Program-made: the position numbers and the translations under genes
Notes under the pieces: generated by a model
The model's database searches: none
What the model was told of the DNA's origin: nothing
The model's input: the letters and a program-made list of their open reading frames with translations, nothing else
Part shown: positions 35,133-44,223 of the stretch, piece after piece
Numbering within the stretch: position 1 is the first letter of the stretch
Layout of the letters: each line of letters opens with the position of its first letter
Assembly (NCBI GenBank): GCA_021498125.1
Contig: JAIZWL010000008.1
Location: 43,795 to 107,794 of the forward strand
DNA from: Candidatus Thorarchaeota archaeon
Lineage (GTDB): Archaea; Asgardarchaeota; Thorarchaeia; Thorarchaeales; Thorarchaeaceae
Length of the DNA stretch: 64,000 nt
Direction of reading: 5' to 3'

Positions 35133-36154
35133 ACAATCCCCCGGGTCTTGCTTCCCCATTTGATCATAATTTTCGCAATGGTCGTGAAGCAGATGCTCAT
35201 CAGCATCAGGACCAGCGCTACAGCGAACAGTGCGGATCGCCACATCGGAAAGATGTATGCATACCCGAGCTGGTTCGTGATGATGCTGGTCATCACATAG
35301 CAGGGATCGAATAATGAATACGGTATCTGAAGCGAGTTCCCTGTCACCATCAATACTGCCATGGTTTCCCCTACCGCTCTTCCAAGACTGAGCACCACTG
35401 CCGCACCGACACCGGGGAGCGCTGCGGACAGGACGATCTTACGAGCGGTTTCACTCTCTGATGCCCCAAGTGCAAGTGCTGCTTCTCGCAGGCTCTGAGG
35501 AACGGATCTGAGTGCATCGTCTGAGACGCTTATCACGGTGGGGAGAAGCATGATGGCCAGTATCAGTCCACCTGCTATGAGACTCAGACCGTTCGTGTTC
35601 CCCTGAAAGAATGGTATCCACGATGTCACAGGATTTGATTGAACTGCCGGGGCCAGCGATTCCTTGATCCACGGGACAATGACCAGAAACGCCCACAGGC
35701 CATAGACGATCGATGGGACTGCGGCCATCATCTCCACGATCATCCTAAAGGCACCACGAATTTTTGTGGGGCAGAACTCGCTCAGAAAGATGGCTGCACC
35801 AATTCCCACAGGCAGTGCTATTCCGATGGCGATGGCCGTGGACGCAAAAGATCCCGCAATGAATATCCCGATACCGTAAAGGTCGCGATTTGGGTCCCAC
35901 GTCGGTTCTAAGAAGATGGCAGGTCCTCCCACATCACTCGTCAGGATGGGAATTGATTCAAACCATAAGAATGAGAGAATGAGCACGATGATTAGGATCG
36001 ATGTGAACGCCGGGATCGCCAGCCCGATCTTTCCGAGAAGGTCCACACGCGCCCCACCTCTTCCGTGTCGCAATATCCAGAGACCGTGACGAGCGCGTGA
36101 GAGTAGGCTGGAAATGATATCGCCATTTCCATTTTCTGATTGACCTTCTCTCAT
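35129..36154 (-). CDS. pstC: Phosphate ABC transporter permease PstC
   Basis: About 341 residues with six or more membrane helices. EAALALGASESETARKIVLS is the EAA loop, followed by LGRAVGETMAVLM. ATG 36154 is preceded by GGGA in AAGGGAAAGGAA, a good ribosome-binding site; ATG 36190 is an in-frame alternative, 7 bases after the pstS stop and without a clear site. The gene couples to pstA through an ATGA overlap. Confidence 0.92.
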   Translation of the reverse strand: MREGQSENGNGDIISSLLSRARHGLWILRHGRGGARVDLLGKIGLAIPAFTSILIIVLILSFLWFESIPILTSDVGGPAIFLEPTWDPNRDLYGIGIFIAGSFASTAIAIGIALPVGIGAAIFLSEFCPTKIRGAFRMIVEMMAAVPSIVYGLWAFLVIVPWIKESLAPAVQSNPVTSWIPFFQGNTNGLSLIAGGLILAIMLLPTVISVSDDALRSVPQSLREAALALGASESETARKIVLSAALPGVGAAVVLSLGRAVGETMAVLMVTGNSLQIPYSLFDPCYVMTSIITNQLGYAYIFPMWRSALFAVALVLMLMSICFTTIAKIMIKWGSKTRGIV

Positions 36155-36196
36155 TTCCTTTCCCTTATCCAACAATACCGTTCTCTCCATCTGCTC

Positions 36197-37246
36197 TTAG
36201 TTGACTGGTGTGAGTGAGGCGACCACCGACTGAGCATACGTGATTGCGGAGGTTCCATTAATGGGCACGTATCCCACATGATGAATGTATTTCTGTCCTT
36301 GAATGAGCACCCAGTTCAAATAGATTATGACATCCCATCTGATCTTCTGCGTATTGACAAGATAGTAGAGCAACCGCCCTATCGGATAAGCCCCCTGATT
36401 CGGCGAGTTCATCAAGTTCACGCCCGGGTCGCTCATCTGGTCTGGTATGGCCTTCAAGACATTCGCCAAGTTCGCAGTGACCCATTCACCATTTCCCGGA
36501 TTGTAGAGCTCGGCAGCAGTGAGACCCTCCATGAACGCGAGACCCACATAGCCTATCCCGTGATCGTCACTTAGCACTCCCTCTGCGACTCCCGGGTTTC
36601 CATCGACCGAGTTCGTACCCGGTCTCCACGAGATGGTCTCCTCGTGTCCAAGTATCCATTCATATTCTGCTCCGTTCGCATTTATGTTCTCGTCTGCGGT
36701 GTCTAACCATTTTCCAAATGTGGCCGTCGTCCCGCTCGCGTCAGATCGAACATACACATTGATGGGTCCCGTCTGTTTAATGGTCACTCCAAAGGTGGCA
36801 GCAAACTCTTCCCATGTCGTCACATTTCTCTGAAAGATCGCAACGACCATATCACAGTCCAATTTTAGGACTGATCCATTGATCGCAGGATTTGCAACGA
36901 TCCCAAGTGCATCGGCCGAGACCGGGAGGATCTTTACCTGTGGTGCCACCTCCCAGTACGAGTCCTTGGGGTATGAGCTTGAGGCCCCAATGTCGATCAG
37001 TCCCGAGGCCACCTGCGACTGTCCAAGGCCTGAGCCTCCGGTGCTTGGGTTGACAATGAAATTTGGATTCTCATCATGAAATCGCGTCGCCCACTCTTGT
37101 GACAGTGGATATACTGTTGTTGATCCTGCTGTTGTGATTGTATAGATGGGGCCGGGTCCCGACGAGATTATGAGAGCAGTCAGGCCCGAACCGACGATCA
37201 GGCCCACGAAAAACATTACCAGGAGAATCTTCCTGCTTCGTGCCAT
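36197..37246 (-). CDS. pstS: Phosphate-binding protein PstS
   Basis: 349 residues. An N-terminal hydrophobic anchor or signal (ILLVMFFVGLIVGSGLTALII) keeps it outside the membrane. Phosphate-binding loops are recognisable: TTAGSTTVYPLSQEWA (first loop with Ser/Thr), GGSGLGQS, DIGASSS, and VRSDASGTTATF. It delivers phosphate to PstCA. First gene of the pstSCAB-phoU operon and divergent from the AbrB-PhoU regulator gene. Confidence 0.93.
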   Translation of the reverse strand: MARSRKILLVMFFVGLIVGSGLTALIISSGPGPIYTITTAGSTTVYPLSQEWATRFHDENPNFIVNPSTGGSGLGQSQVASGLIDIGASSSYPKDSYWEVAPQVKILPVSADALGIVANPAINGSVLKLDCDMVVAIFQRNVTTWEEFAATFGVTIKQTGPINVYVRSDASGTTATFGKWLDTADENINANGAEYEWILGHEETISWRPGTNSVDGNPGVAEGVLSDDHGIGYVGLAFMEGLTAAELYNPGNGEWVTANLANVLKAIPDQMSDPGVNLMNSPNQGAYPIGRLLYYLVNTQKIRWDVIIYLNWVLIQGQKYIHHVGYVPINGTSAITYAQSVVASLTPVN

Positions 37247-37321
37247 CTCTTTGTTAGCTCCTTTCTTCGACCTTTGCCAAATAATGCCTAAATTAAGTTA
37301 CGCGCATAGGTTTCAGTTATT

Positions 37322-37339
37322 GTAAATGCATGCATTTAC
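37322..37339. promoter_or_regulatory. Perfect 18-base palindrome between pstS and its divergent regulator
   Basis: GTAAATGCATGCATTTAC is its own reverse complement. It lies 76 bases upstream of pstS and 126 bases upstream of the AbrB-PhoU gene. A shorter palindrome with the same ATGCAT core, ACTATGCATAGT, is at 37468-37479 over the regulator's first codons. Best explanation: operator sites for the phosphate regulator. Confidence 0.6.
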
Positions 37340-37438
37340 CTATCCGTGCCTTCTACGAGACTAACTGATTCTTATTTCTTCCTACTCTATTGGCATGATC
37401 GTTGCTCGTTTAACCATGAAAAAGTGGGCCGATAGACC

Positions 37439-37446
37439 CTTTAAGG
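37439..37446 (+). promoter_or_regulatory. Possible TATA element for the AbrB-PhoU gene (leaderless)
   Basis: CTTTAAGG is centred about 23 bases before ATG 37465, the spacing expected if transcription starts at the start codon itself. Confidence 0.35.
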
Positions 37447-37464
37447 CGTACTTCATACTTTTGC

Positions 37465-38547
37465 ATGACTATGCATAGTATAGCATATGACAGGCATTTA
37501 CGAAAGAGGATGTGCGTATCGACGACCACTAGAAAATTGAATCGGGTACGAAATTCGTTCTATGTCTACCTGCCTCGCGCTTGGTGTGACAAGCATTCGT
37601 TGAAAAAGGACTCTGAGGTCCGCTTGGAAGAATCACCTGAGGGTGTCCTTGTCATCATTCCCCCAGCGTATGAGGGCCAGATCCAAAGGGAGATGACTGT
37701 CAAGATTAAGGATGCGGACAAGAACCAAGTTGAGATCCTTCTTACTGGTGCATATATCATCGGTGGAACTACAATTGCTCTGCAGTTTCCTCAGGCGATT
37801 GATATGGCCACCCGCGAGAAGATCTCACGGTGGATTCGAAGACTGCCGGGCTTTGAGATCCTAGACGAACATAGTGACACCTTGGTGGTCTCGGACACGA
37901 GTGAGAAGCAGATGATTCTCCCGATTCTAAAACGGCAGTTCTCTACGGCTAAGTATATGCTCAATGGTCTCGTGACAGCAATGGAGAACGGTAACACGGA
38001 TCTCGCAGCACGAATTCTTCCACGTGATGAAGACGTGGATCGCCATAGGTACTTTGTCGAACGCCTCTGCCATCTTGCTTTGCAGGATGCCGCCTATGCC
38101 CGGAAGATTGCAATCACACCATCCGATTGTTTGAACTACAGTCTTGCAGCAAAATACGTTGAACGGATTGCAGATCATGTCTGTGACGCCGCCTCGGAGT
38201 TTATTGCTCTCAAAGAGGTCAGTGCATCAGTGATCAAGACCTCGAAGGTTCTCACAAGCACCTACGAGCAGACCATGAAGACATTTTTCAGTACAGACTC
38301 TTCAAAGCAGGAGATGAGCGTCTATGATGAGAAGGCCTTTGAAGTCCTCGAGTCCGCTGAGGGACTGGCTCAGCGTCTAGAAAAGATGGGTTCGTCACGG
38401 CGTGGGGTTTCTCCCCGGATGGTCCTTCTGTTGATGCACTTGGAACGGGTCGCATCGTACTGTGCTGATATCGGAGAAGTCGCTATCAATCGGCTGATAG
38501 GTTCAAAGATAGGTCTCAGCCTCTCTACCAATCGGAGTGATACGTAG
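37465..38547 (+). CDS. Archaeal phosphate regulator: AbrB-like DNA-binding domain plus PhoU domain
   Basis: 360 residues. A SpoVT/AbrB-like swapped-hairpin domain (TTTRKLNRVRNSFYVYLPRA, then SEVRLEESPEGVLVIIPP, about 20-75) is joined to a region with PhoU-like helices (KYMLNGLVTAMENGN; AAKYVERIADHVCDAASEFI; MVLLLMHLERVASYCADIGE). This is the standard archaeal PhoU-type transcription regulator found beside pst genes. It probably senses phosphate state and controls the divergent pst operon through the palindromes between them. ATG 37465 suits a leaderless mRNA; ATG 37510 is an alternative with a GAGG too close to it. Confidence 0.88.
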   Translation: MTMHSIAYDRHLRKRMCVSTTTRKLNRVRNSFYVYLPRAWCDKHSLKKDSEVRLEESPEGVLVIIPPAYEGQIQREMTVKIKDADKNQVEILLTGAYIIGGTTIALQFPQAIDMATREKISRWIRRLPGFEILDEHSDTLVVSDTSEKQMILPILKRQFSTAKYMLNGLVTAMENGNTDLAARILPRDEDVDRHRYFVERLCHLALQDAAYARKIAITPSDCLNYSLAAKYVERIADHVCDAASEFIALKEVSASVIKTSKVLTSTYEQTMKTFFSTDSSKQEMSVYDEKAFEVLESAEGLAQRLEKMGSSRRGVSPRMVLLLMHLERVASYCADIGEVAINRLIGSKIGLSLSTNRSDT

Positions 38548-39371
38548 TGACCAAGAAGAGATGGTCTCATCGACTCAACGACTTAGACGCCAAGGAATGG
38601 GTCAAGAAGACCAAGTCGTGGTTCGTGATCAATCCGCGTCGGAGAACTCAGAGTCAGCTGACGCATCCTGCAAAATACCCTGAGGAACTCGTCGAGCGTT
38701 TTGTCACTTTTTTCACACGTGAGGGGCAATGGGTTCTTGATCCCTTTGCGGGAGTAGGCAGTACTCTGATCGCCTCTAAGCGCTTGCACAGGAACAGTGT
38801 GGGAATAGAACTTGTAGATGAATTTGTCACCATTGCACAGGAGGCACTTGAGACCGTGTCGGATGCAAGCGAGGCTCACATGCTGGTCGGTGATTCCGCA
38901 AAGATTACAAGTGTGCTCGGAGATCATTTTCCGACTGCTCCAGTCTTTGATCTCTTGATGACCTCTCCACCATACTGGAATATGTTGCGAAAATCACGAG
39001 GAAACAATGAAACCGTCCATAAGGAACGTCTGCAAAAGGGACTCCCTCAAGTATACAGTTCATCATCTCAAGATCTTGGTAATATCGACTCCTACGAGGA
39101 CTATCTCGATGGCGTTGTTCATGTCCTACGGGAGACCCAACCCTTCCTGCGGTCTGGGGCGTATGTTGTCGTCATTGTTCAAAATATGCGTGATGTTGAT
39201 GGGGTCGTCCGTCCTGTTGCTTGGGATCTTGCACGGCGTCTCTCAGAGGTCTACATCCTCCGGCAGGAACAGATATGGTGTCAAGATAACAAGCGATTGG
39301 GGTGCTGGGGGTATCCAACTACCTATGTTTCCAATGTTCATCATCACTACTGTCTGATACTACAGAATTAG
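38547..39371 (+). CDS. DNA methyltransferase of the N4-cytosine/N6-adenine class
   Basis: 274 residues. Motif X/I region: HPAKYPEELVERFVTFF and LDPFAGVGSTLIA (S-adenosylmethionine binding); catalytic motif IV: TSPPYW, the Ser/Thr-Pro-Pro-Tyr form common in N4-cytosine enzymes. GTG 38547 overlaps the last base of the preceding stop codon, so it is co-transcribed with the phosphate regulator. No restriction endonuclease is adjacent, so it looks like an orphan methyltransferase; an RNA target cannot be excluded. Confidence 0.85.
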   Translation: MTKKRWSHRLNDLDAKEWVKKTKSWFVINPRRRTQSQLTHPAKYPEELVERFVTFFTREGQWVLDPFAGVGSTLIASKRLHRNSVGIELVDEFVTIAQEALETVSDASEAHMLVGDSAKITSVLGDHFPTAPVFDLLMTSPPYWNMLRKSRGNNETVHKERLQKGLPQVYSSSSQDLGNIDSYEDYLDGVVHVLRETQPFLRSGAYVVVIVQNMRDVDGVVRPVAWDLARRLSEVYILRQEQIWCQDNKRLGCWGYPTTYVSNVHHHYCLILQN

Positions 39372-39485
39372 CAAAGAGATGAATCTGGGTGACTCTCGTT
39401 TTCTAGAACTAATTCTGAACACTCGCTTTTCATTTTTGATGCCGATGCCGAGTCATTATTATTTGCTTTAGTTGTCGGATAATAT

Positions 39486-40376
39486 ATGCTTTACAATATA
39501 CGAGAACTCACCATGGATGATCATGAGGCGGTCAAGGATCTCAGTTCTACGATCTGGGATGGTAATGATTACGTTGGTGAGACCTTCCCTAACTGGATTA
39601 AGAGTTCAAACGCATTTGTCTATGGTATTTTCGATGGCTCCGATCTAATCGCCGTTTCTGCTCTTGAGAGGGTGCCGAATACTACGATCGCATGGGTCGA
39701 GGGTCTCCGCGTGCGCGATTCCTACCGTGGACAAGGGCTTGCAACGCGATTGGTCCTGCATATCGTAGAAAAGGCACAAGAGGAGAAAATTGAGACCCTC
39801 TGGTATGCTACTGGGAGTCGAAACGAGCCATCTCAATTAGTTGCGGATCGAGTTGGATTTAGACTTGCCACTCGTGTCGGTTATGCTGGCTTCGAACCGC
39901 CTTATCCCGAGCATCCTCAGCCGAGTCCGAATGTTGTCCCCCTCACGGTCTCACCCGAGCGTCTGCACTCGTTGCTTCAAGAAAATTCCGACCTGATCGA
40001 TACAGATCATATTCCTCTTGCTTGGTCTTTCGATTATCCTTCTCTTGAGGGGCTCACGCGACTTAGTGAGAAGACGGAGTTCAAGGTCATTATCAACGAT
40101 GATGGTCTTGCCGTGGCTCTGTACTTCAGTCGCTATGTTGGACAGGCTGAACGACGGAGAGGCGCCTATACTGTCTATGCCAGTGACAGGACTGCCTTTG
40201 TTGATGTTATGGCTCGAATTCTCGATGAGGCGGAGTCCAAGAATCCTCCACGTGTCGTTGTATTTCTTGGCCCTCGCGTAAAAGAGTGGTCAAAGCATCT
40301 TGGTTTCATTGATAGTCAATATGAGAAGCGATCATTCCTGCTCTACGAACAGAGATTTGGAGATGCTCCCGCATAG
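39486..40376 (+). CDS. GNAT acetyltransferase with C-terminal domain (NAT16-like)
   Basis: 296 residues. The N-terminal GNAT fold has VEGLRVRDSYRGQGLATRLV, where RGQGLA binds acetyl-CoA, and ADRVGFRLATR. A second domain (about 150-290) with PLAWSFDYPSLEGL and VVFLGPRVKEWSKHLGF resembles the C-terminal half of NAT16-type histidine acetyltransferases. The substrate is probably a small amino compound. It stands alone on its strand. Confidence 0.82.
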   Translation: MLYNIRELTMDDHEAVKDLSSTIWDGNDYVGETFPNWIKSSNAFVYGIFDGSDLIAVSALERVPNTTIAWVEGLRVRDSYRGQGLATRLVLHIVEKAQEEKIETLWYATGSRNEPSQLVADRVGFRLATRVGYAGFEPPYPEHPQPSPNVVPLTVSPERLHSLLQENSDLIDTDHIPLAWSFDYPSLEGLTRLSEKTEFKVIINDDGLAVALYFSRYVGQAERRRGAYTVYASDRTAFVDVMARILDEAESKNPPRVVVFLGPRVKEWSKHLGFIDSQYEKRSFLLYEQRFGDAPA

Positions 40377-40441
40377 AATCACGCTTGAGGTCATGTTGAC
40401 GCTTTAGTGACAGCCTTTGTCATCAAGTGAATTCATTATGA

Positions 40442-40819
40442 GTGATCACTTTGATACGACATGGGACTCCAGAGGATGCCGATGAATTTGTGGACCTTGC
40501 TCTATATGCATATGGATTTCCCGAGACTCGACGTGCGCGGATCAAATCGGTCTTTGCTGGTGTATTTCGAGAATTCGAATGTGTTGAGATTGATGGTCAT
40601 CCCGTTGCGATTGCACGTATGATCCCCTTTGAACAGAATGTACGCGGTAGTTGGAAAAAGATGGGCGGTCTTGCTATGGTCGCCAGCGCACCCGAACACT
40701 GAGGAGAGGGGAATGTGCGACGGCTTGTCACCAAGATGCTTGAAGACCTGCAAGTAGATGGTTATGCTGTCAGTTGTCTGTATCCTTTCAAGGACACGTT
40801 CTATAGGGCATTAGTCTAG
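40442..40819 (+). pseudogene. Eis-like GNAT acetyltransferase remnant, in-frame TGA and truncated
   Basis: From GTG 40442 the frame reads like the N-terminus of Eis-family acetyltransferases (IRHGTPEDADEFVDLALYAY...), then meets TGA at the position where the family has the Arg of the acetyl-CoA loop (PEH-stop-GEGNVRRLVTKML). It resumes in the same frame (VSCLYPFKDTFYRALV) and ends at TAG near 40819 after only ~125 codons; full proteins have ~400. It lies downstream of an intact GNAT gene. Confidence 0.75.
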
Positions 40820-40829
40820 GATCTATCAA

Positions 40830-41157
40830 TTGACCTTCTGGATTGTTCCATTATTATTATTATCTATTGCATTTTACATATACGGAATGTTTGTCCTCTG
40901 GCCCTTCATCTCTGCACATTTAGGCGCAAAGAAAGTAATGATCTGGGCAGGCCTTGTCCTGTTGTGGTTGGTAGTGGACTCATGGTTTGCCACGGATGTT
41001 CTGGAAATTTACGGTCCGGGAATGATACCCCTCACTTGGTATTCTTGCATCCTTGAACCTTTGGCCTCTCTATCTGTTAATTGGTCTATTGTCAGTCGTC
41101 ACAGTATATGATACCGATGGCCTGACTCCGAATTTAAGATCATCACTGCTGGCGTGA
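40830..41157 (+). pseudogene. Small four-helix membrane protein with a frameshift
   Basis: The frame from TTG 40830 encodes three hydrophobic helices (FWIVPLLLLSIAFYIYGMFV; MIWAGLVLLWLVVDSW) up to GPGMIPL. It then becomes polar. The adjacent frame from about 41035 continues with a convincing fourth helix (LGILASLNLWPLYLLIGLLS) and a polar tail ending at TGA 41157. A one-base indel near 41035 is the simplest explanation. The family is unknown. Confidence 0.55.
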
Positions 41158-41236
41158 AGTTGGAACAAGGGTAAACTCAAGGTCATGATGCGATGGGGGG
41201 CCCTCGTATGAACTCACACCTTATGGCCGAATTTCC

Positions 41237-41461
41237 TTGGATTCTGAGAAGTGCAATGGCTGTGGCATCTGTGTGGATGTATGTCCAATGGTAATTCCCG
41301 AACTCAACAAGGATCTCAGAAAGGTGGTTCTTGCACATCCTGAGATGTGTGTGAATTGCAGAGCGTGCGTGTTCAGATGTCCCACACAAGCCTTGTTTCT
41401 TGAACCTGAGACCGAGGCTGCAAGACTGGCACTGGAACGACTTCAATCAAAACAGCAATAA
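41237..41461 (+). CDS. Small 2[4Fe-4S] ferredoxin
   Basis: About 74 residues: two cluster motifs, CNGCGICVDVCP and CVNCRACVFRCP, followed by a short helix. It should carry electrons for cytoplasmic oxidoreductases. The only in-frame start is TTG 41237. The sequence upstream in the same frame (YELTPYGRIS) also looks ferredoxin-like and is open back to 41189 with no start codon, so the 5' end may be damaged or the protein longer than annotated. Confidence 0.8.
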   Translation: MDSEKCNGCGICVDVCPMVIPELNKDLRKVVLAHPEMCVNCRACVFRCPTQALFLEPETEAARLALERLQSKQQ

Positions 41462-41736
41462 ACTAACTGATATCTCGGAGTTGGTGTGTAATTTCTAATA
41501 TATTACATTATCTCTCTATCATTGGCTTATCAAAAGCGGGTAAGTTTCAAGTCTTACCAGTTTCACGATTTTCAAGCGGTTCTCAGGAGATAAGACTAAT
41601 TCAGCCAATTTTTATTTAATGATGTTTCTCTTGAAACAAAGTTTATCATCATTTAAGAACCGGGTGTCGAGTTTCTATTTATTAAATATAACAACCGTAT
41701 TTCTCTGTGTAGATTGGAGGGCTCTCTTCACTGCAT
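41462..41736. other. AT-rich intergenic region between convergent genes
   Basis: About 275 bases between the ends of the ferredoxin gene and the histidine kinase gene. No gene, repeat or clear hairpin was recognised. Confidence 0.4.
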
Positions 41737-42975
41737 TTAACTAGATGCTTTAAAGAATTGATTCAAGACTCGACCCTTTGTTAATTTTGGGAGAGTAAAT
41801 GTGACCTTCAGGCCTTCAGAAGGGTTGCCTGAAATCCGATCCCCTATCTGAATAGTTCCACCCAAGCTTGTAATGATCTCAACGGCATGATGAAGTCCTG
41901 TGCCACTTATCCTTTTCTCAGAATCTAATACTGACTGTTTCATACCTTCAGAAAGTCCTGGGCCATTATCAGATATCTCTATAATGATTTGGTCACGAGT
42001 ATAATGAAGATTGATCCATACAGTTCGATTCTTGGCTGTGTTGTGGACAATCGAATTTTCAATAATATCAAAAAAGGCCTCTGATATTTGTGCATTAATT
42101 TGATAATCAACTTTCGTACTGTTAATTAAAATCTGTAGCTGGGTATCTCTATAGTTATGATATATTCTCTCAATTGCAAAATCTAATGCATCTTGGATTG
42201 AAACCAATTCAACATTTTCATCTTTGTTTGTGTCAAACCACTGTATTTTGCGGATTAAATTTACCGCACGATTAACAGAATCATTAATGATCTCTAGAAT
42301 ATTTGAGCACGATTCATTATTTTCTTTGTTATGGGCTAATAATTCTGTAGATGAAGTAATAATTTGAAATATATTGATCAAGTCATGACGCATAATATCA
42401 AGATGCATCTTAGCTTGCTTTCGTGCTGATTTTAATTGTTTTAGCACTTCTTTTATTTCAGTCTGATCCGTTATCCTTAGTGCAACTAGCCGTTTAGTTT
42501 TGTTGTCAGATCTGATTGGATAGATATCAATTGTTTCATACCTAATGTGGCCGAAATTATCAATCCGAGTTAATTCTAATGTTCCCGTATACCCTGTGTT
42601 AATCAAATCAAAAAATCTATAGTTTTCGTAATTAAAAATTTCGTTCCATTTTTCATTGTTTCTTAGAGACCCGCCTTCTGCAATCCCTTTGTTTTTTGCG
42701 GAATCATTTGCCATAATGACGGTAAGTGTGTTCGCATTGATGACAAGAATAGGTTCTGAAACTTTATCCAGTATCTGTTGTGAAATGATAGGTGTCGTGT
42801 AAGACGGATGCAATCTGATTGAGTTGTCTTGGTGTTCTGAAAACGGGGACTTTTTAATTATACTTGATAGTGCTCTCTTCCATATTCTAGTCTTCTCAAT
42901 TATTTTTTCTAACCAATGGAATCTATACTTGATCATCATGGGCGTTGCAAGCTGGTATTTTCGAATATTGCTCAT
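41737..42975 (-). CDS. Soluble PAS-domain histidine kinase
   Basis: 412 residues without membrane segments. A PAS domain spans about 65-170 (EPILVINANTLTVIMANDSA). A dimerisation/phospho-acceptor helix follows, with His197 in LDIMRHDLINIFQIITSSTE. The ATPase domain has IIENSIVHN (N box), DNGPGL (G1) and GTGLHHA (G2). It is the last gene of the run beginning at 45207. No response regulator is next to it, so its target may be the GTPase/roadblock proteins or the HTH-PAS regulator; this is inferred from position only. Confidence 0.88.
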   Translation of the reverse strand: MSNIRKYQLATPMMIKYRFHWLEKIIEKTRIWKRALSSIIKKSPFSEHQDNSIRLHPSYTTPIISQQILDKVSEPILVINANTLTVIMANDSAKNKGIAEGGSLRNNEKWNEIFNYENYRFFDLINTGYTGTLELTRIDNFGHIRYETIDIYPIRSDNKTKRLVALRITDQTEIKEVLKQLKSARKQAKMHLDIMRHDLINIFQIITSSTELLAHNKENNESCSNILEIINDSVNRAVNLIRKIQWFDTNKDENVELVSIQDALDFAIERIYHNYRDTQLQILINSTKVDYQINAQISEAFFDIIENSIVHNTAKNRTVWINLHYTRDQIIIEISDNGPGLSEGMKQSVLDSEKRISGTGLHHAVEIITSLGGTIQIGDRISGNPSEGLKVTFTLPKLTKGRVLNQFFKASS

Positions 42976-43043
42976 TATCCTTACCTCGTGGTGTAAAACA
43001 TATTTAAATTATAATCCCCTGTTCCATTTTCAGCAGGTTAGTT

Positions 43044-43472
43044 TTATCTCACATATTTCTCAAGCACCTGTTTAATTAGATCGCTCTCATTCTTGATGGT
43101 TTTCTTATCACTTGAGTTCAATCTATTACGGAGTCGCATCCAAAAATTGTAGGTCTTGGTTGTTTTCATTAATATCCCTAGCTGGAATCTTTTATTTTTA
43201 ACATGAATTTCAAGAGCATATAGAGTTAGATCTTCTGAGCAAATAGATGAAATTATTGAAGTTGAATCTTGGAATACCTCAGAGATTCTATTAGTTGCAT
43301 TCACTAGAAGCGAGGTCATTGCAGCCACTTCTTTTGTATCAAAATCATTATGTGTATACTCCGCAATAATTAGTCCCCGATAATCTGTAATCACAATGCA
43401 AACACTTTCTTTTAGGGCGTTTTGAAGATCGCTTATATTTTTCATTAATTCATGATATATGCCGCTTTTCAT
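43044..43472 (-). CDS. Roadblock/LC7-like protein, divergent copy
   Basis: 142 residues. The pattern ESVCIVITDYRGLIIAEYTH, EVAAMTSLLVNATNRISEVF and LTLYALEIHVKNKRFQLGIL follows the beta-alpha-beta-beta-beta-alpha layout of roadblock/LC7 domains, with a charged C-terminal extension (NSSDKKTIKNESDLIKQVLE). Roadblock proteins dimerise and bind or regulate GTPases, as MglB does for MglA. It lies directly downstream of the GTPase gene. Confidence 0.7.
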   Translation of the reverse strand: MKSGIYHELMKNISDLQNALKESVCIVITDYRGLIIAEYTHNDFDTKEVAAMTSLLVNATNRISEVFQDSTSIISSICSEDLTLYALEIHVKNKRFQLGILMKTTKTYNFWMRLRNRLNSSDKKTIKNESDLIKQVLEKYVR

Positions 43473-43525
43473 TGTTGTCTTTTTCTCCTATCCATGTTCT
43501 ATCCTAATTTCTATACGGTGGTCTT

Positions 43526-44173
43526 TTAATTATATAATTCCAAGACTGATGATTCTTCTGAATCCGGTTGTTCGATGAGGTGAAGGAGTCGTGTCAGTGC
43601 CATTTCAGCAGAATGGAAGTCTTTACCACTCATTCCAATTGTCCTTCTTACACCAAGCCATTCTGCAACTTTCTGTGGAGATGATGCAGACTCTCTGTCT
43701 TGTTTATTCGCTATGACTTGAATGGGGATCTCTTCATTGAATGCGGCTTGAGTTTCAGCAAGCATCGATAATGCCTCTCCAATCATCCCTGGGTCCGCTG
43801 AATCAATAATCAGTAGTACTCCATCAGTATGAATCCTCATTGCATCTCTGACTGCTTTGAAATGTAATTGCCCCGGTACACCTCGCAATTCTATTTCTTT
43901 CCTTATCCATCCGATGTACTCTTCCGCCTCGGCAAGAAACTCCCTTTGAGGGATAATTAGCCCCTTATCTGAAACTCTTTTTCGGGCCCATGTCACACGA
44001 CCAAGATCAAATGCCGTTGTAGTTGTGCATTTCTCACCTTGATAGCCCCCTTTGAGATCCCTTTCGATAGATACTGTATTTGGATCAAGGGTATGGATTA
44101 GTGTTGTCTTGCCTGCCTGGAATGGCCCCGTAACATATACCTTGTAGTCATAATTCTTTATTTGTATTCTCAT
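43526..44173 (-). CDS. GTPase of the MglA/Srp102-like group
   Basis: 215 residues: GPFQAGKTTL (G1, 16-25), a TTTTAFDLGR segment in the switch I region, RGVPGQ (G3, 97-102, with PGQ in place of the common DxxGQ Gly) and NKQD (G4, 156-159). The extra sequence between G1 and G3 (KRVSDKGLIIPQREFLAEAE) is long for a Ras protein. It is encoded between two roadblock/LC7 genes, an arrangement that recalls bacterial MglA-MglB and eukaryotic Rag-Ragulator. No membrane or lipid signal is visible. Confidence 0.85.
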   Translation of the reverse strand: MRIQIKNYDYKVYVTGPFQAGKTTLIHTLDPNTVSIERDLKGGYQGEKCTTTTAFDLGRVTWARKRVSDKGLIIPQREFLAEAEEYIGWIRKEIELRGVPGQLHFKAVRDAMRIHTDGVLLIIDSADPGMIGEALSMLAETQAAFNEEIPIQVIANKQDRESASSPQKVAEWLGVRRTIGMSGKDFHSAEMALTRLLHLIEQPDSEESSVLELYN

Positions 44174-44223
44174 TTTTGTCGCTCCTAAAAAAAGGGGAGG
44201 GATGTCTATCCCTCGATGGACTA

